Below, piece by piece: positions 62,440-64,000 of a DNA stretch of 64,000 nucleotides. The stretch's first letter is position 1; every line of letters starts with the position of its first letter. The translations under genes and the position numbers were made by a program. The DNA is from Amia ocellicauda (lineage: Eukaryota; Chordata; Actinopteri; Amiiformes; Amiidae): contig NC_089857.1 in assembly GCF_036373705.1 (NCBI RefSeq), forward strand, positions 37,396,784-37,460,783, in the 5' to 3' direction. Below the pieces are notes generated by a model, which was not told where the DNA came from, searched no databases, and was given only the letters and a program-made list of their open reading frames with translations.

Positions 62440-62720
62440 AGTGATGTCTCATGGCTCACTTTGTGGCTCACAATATTCTGCCACTCTTCAATGGCATTCA
62501 AAGGCTTGGCATAATTTGACAGGGCCCAACCAATGTTGAGATCTGTTTGACCAGTCGTGACAATGCCAAACCATGTCGCTCATGAGGAAATGGCTGGAGA
62601 CTAAAGACATTCTTGTACACAATACCAAATGCCGTCCGTCTCTAGCATCTAGCAAGAACCTTGTCTCATCTGAGAACATTTGATGTATTTGTTCAGTGGC
62701 CTACAGTTCATTGCTGATGT
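62440..62720 (-). mobile_element. Tc1-like transposase relic
   Basis: On the - strand MFSDETRFLLDARDGRHLV resembles the first catalytic block of Tc1-like transposases (SDESRF ... DGR). The following sequence is decayed and no terminal repeats are found. Confidence 0.5.
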
Positions 62721-64000
62721 TGCCTTCACCATTCTAACCATGCTTGCTTGTGTGCAACAGTCAACCTAAATGCCTTTAAATCAACTTATTTTGCCAGTGC
62801 AAAAAACACATTGTGAAAATGTTCTACTCTAACTATTTTGTTTTAGCTAAGTTTGTCATTTGACATTTAAAGCAATCACAATGATTTGAGTACAGTGCAT
62901 TCATTCCATAATTACACCCCATCAATATAATAACATCATGTTTTTTTAGAGCGTCACTATTTTCCACTGACTCATTTTAAAATATAGAATACTTTTGTTT
63001 GTATTGTGACACTGTGTGGGGTTGGACACGGCGTCTAGGGCTCAGGAAACTGTAGGCAGGGTTACGGTGCAAAAGACAAAACCCTAGCCCTTCGCAAACC
63101 TAAACTACGCATAAACAGATCCCTCATTACACACATAACTAATAATATTACATACACATGACAAGCAATCTGCCAGCAATCAAAGTCTGTAATCCCAAGT
63201 TCGTTACCGTGATTTAAATGCTATCTCTCCGTCTCTCTCGCTCCCCCTTCACTGCCGTGCCCTGCACAGTATTATTCCTTATTTACTACTAACAATGTGA
63301 AGCCTAAACAAACTAAAGTTTTGCATAACATAATATTTTAATTTAAATATCTGTACCTCTTTTTCTGCTGTTTATGCAGGAATAATCCCCCTGCGTCCCT
63401 GTGGTAAAAGTGCCAGTCAGTGCGTGAAAATAAACAAACAAGAAAACAAGTATTCATCTCTAGAACCGCTGTATTTGCTCGGAATGTTTATGTGCTTTGA
63501 GGATTTTTCTAAAGAACAGAACATTAACAATTTCAATGTACAAATCCGGATGCATCAAGTCTTTGTAGTTGTATTCTGTAATGGGTGCAATTCAAGGTCC
63601 TTCTTTATTAAAAAAAAACAAAAACAGAATAGTGTTTAGTCATTCAGGTCTGGGGAACCATTATTTTTTCCTAAACTGATCTATTTTTTGTCCTGTTTCA
63701 TAGCCTACTATGTATGCTTTAATTATATTTGTGTCTGTTTAAATAGTGAGCAAATAGACCTGTTATGTTAGGTGTCCCTTCAGAATGAATTACACCAATA
63801 GGAAGTGAAGCTTCATAACGCTGATTTACAGTTATTCTTTTAAGTTAGATAACTTCAAGGGCATTCCGACTGTACTTTCTGAAACAAAATTAGTTAATTG
63901 TAAAGTGTTAAAATGTACTGAATTTATTGCTTTAATGACAGGTTAATGAGGGATTCCCCCCCCTTAAAATTAAGCAAAACCCTGACTTGTAATGCATTTT

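Larger units (their letters stand above)
57839..64000 (+). other. COMMD10: COMMD10 intron 5 (continues past window)
   Basis: Starts with GTAAAC at 57839. Contains a CTCF-like motif (59111), a CpG-richer stretch (60100-60320), a Tc1 relic (about 62440-62720) and a compact block at about 63008-63280 that looks repeat-derived but is unassigned. No further COMMD10 exon was recognised. Confidence 0.65.

Noticed and set aside
63008..63280. Compact GC-richer block resembling an LTR start
   Set aside because: No paired end, TATA or polyadenylation arrangement could be found; too weak to list as an element.

Overview
This is vertebrate DNA, most likely from a ray-finned fish. Genes are spliced, with GT-AG introns and one GC-AG intron. 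Introns and intergenic DNA are AT-rich and full of fish-type repeats: several Tc1/mariner lineages, CR1-like LINEs, foldback MITEs and (AAT)n-tailed retroposon ends. There are no operons, rRNAs, tRNAs or CRISPR arrays. I cannot name the species.

Four protein-coding genes lie on the + strand in the order AP3S1 - LVRN - ARL14EPL - COMMD10, the same order and orientation as on human chromosome 5q23. AP3S1 enters from the left and only its last two coding exons are inside (1100-1207 and 11870-11998, split by a 10.7 kb intron). LVRN (laeverin / aminopeptidase Q) is complete: 20 coding exons between 22242 and 40975 join in frame into a 964-residue type II membrane M1 metallopeptidase. ARL14EPL is complete in three coding exons (49874-51501, 145 residues). 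COMMD10 starts at 53420; five exons (166 residues) are present and the last part lies beyond the right edge. The four genes are neighbours by ancestry, not a pathway: AP-3 vesicle sorting, a cell-surface peptidase, a small Cys-rich ARL14EP-like protein and a COMM-domain endosomal-sorting subunit.

Between and inside the genes lies a layered transposon landscape. 12.5-22 kb: an intact-looking Tc1-like element with DD36 spacing (346-residue transposase) abutting a deleted Tc1 element; an RTE-like tail; a third Tc1-like element broken by a CR1-like LINE; and a relic LTR-type element. LVRN intron 4 (25.7-31.2 kb): a DD34E Tc1 element with two frameshifts, and a 2.8 kb segment bounded by about 200-bp inverted repeats that carries a second, inverted copy of the DD36 element. 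Intron 13 holds a second CR1-like LINE. 41.9-48.3 kb: MITEs, a deleted Tc1 element, a third CR1-like copy, a putative long solo LTR and two hAT-like MITEs. COMMD10 introns hold a 385-bp MITE cut from the same Tc1 family as the one in LVRN intron 4.

I did not find evidence of an undescribed multi-gene system. The points most worth a second look are the altered exopeptidase motif (SGMEN) in an otherwise intact LVRN, the shared Glu-to-Gln change at the third catalytic position of both DD36 Tc1 copies, the long inverted-repeat element just upstream of the LVRN zinc-site exon, and a palindromic octamer (POU-type) site in the AP3S1 intron.
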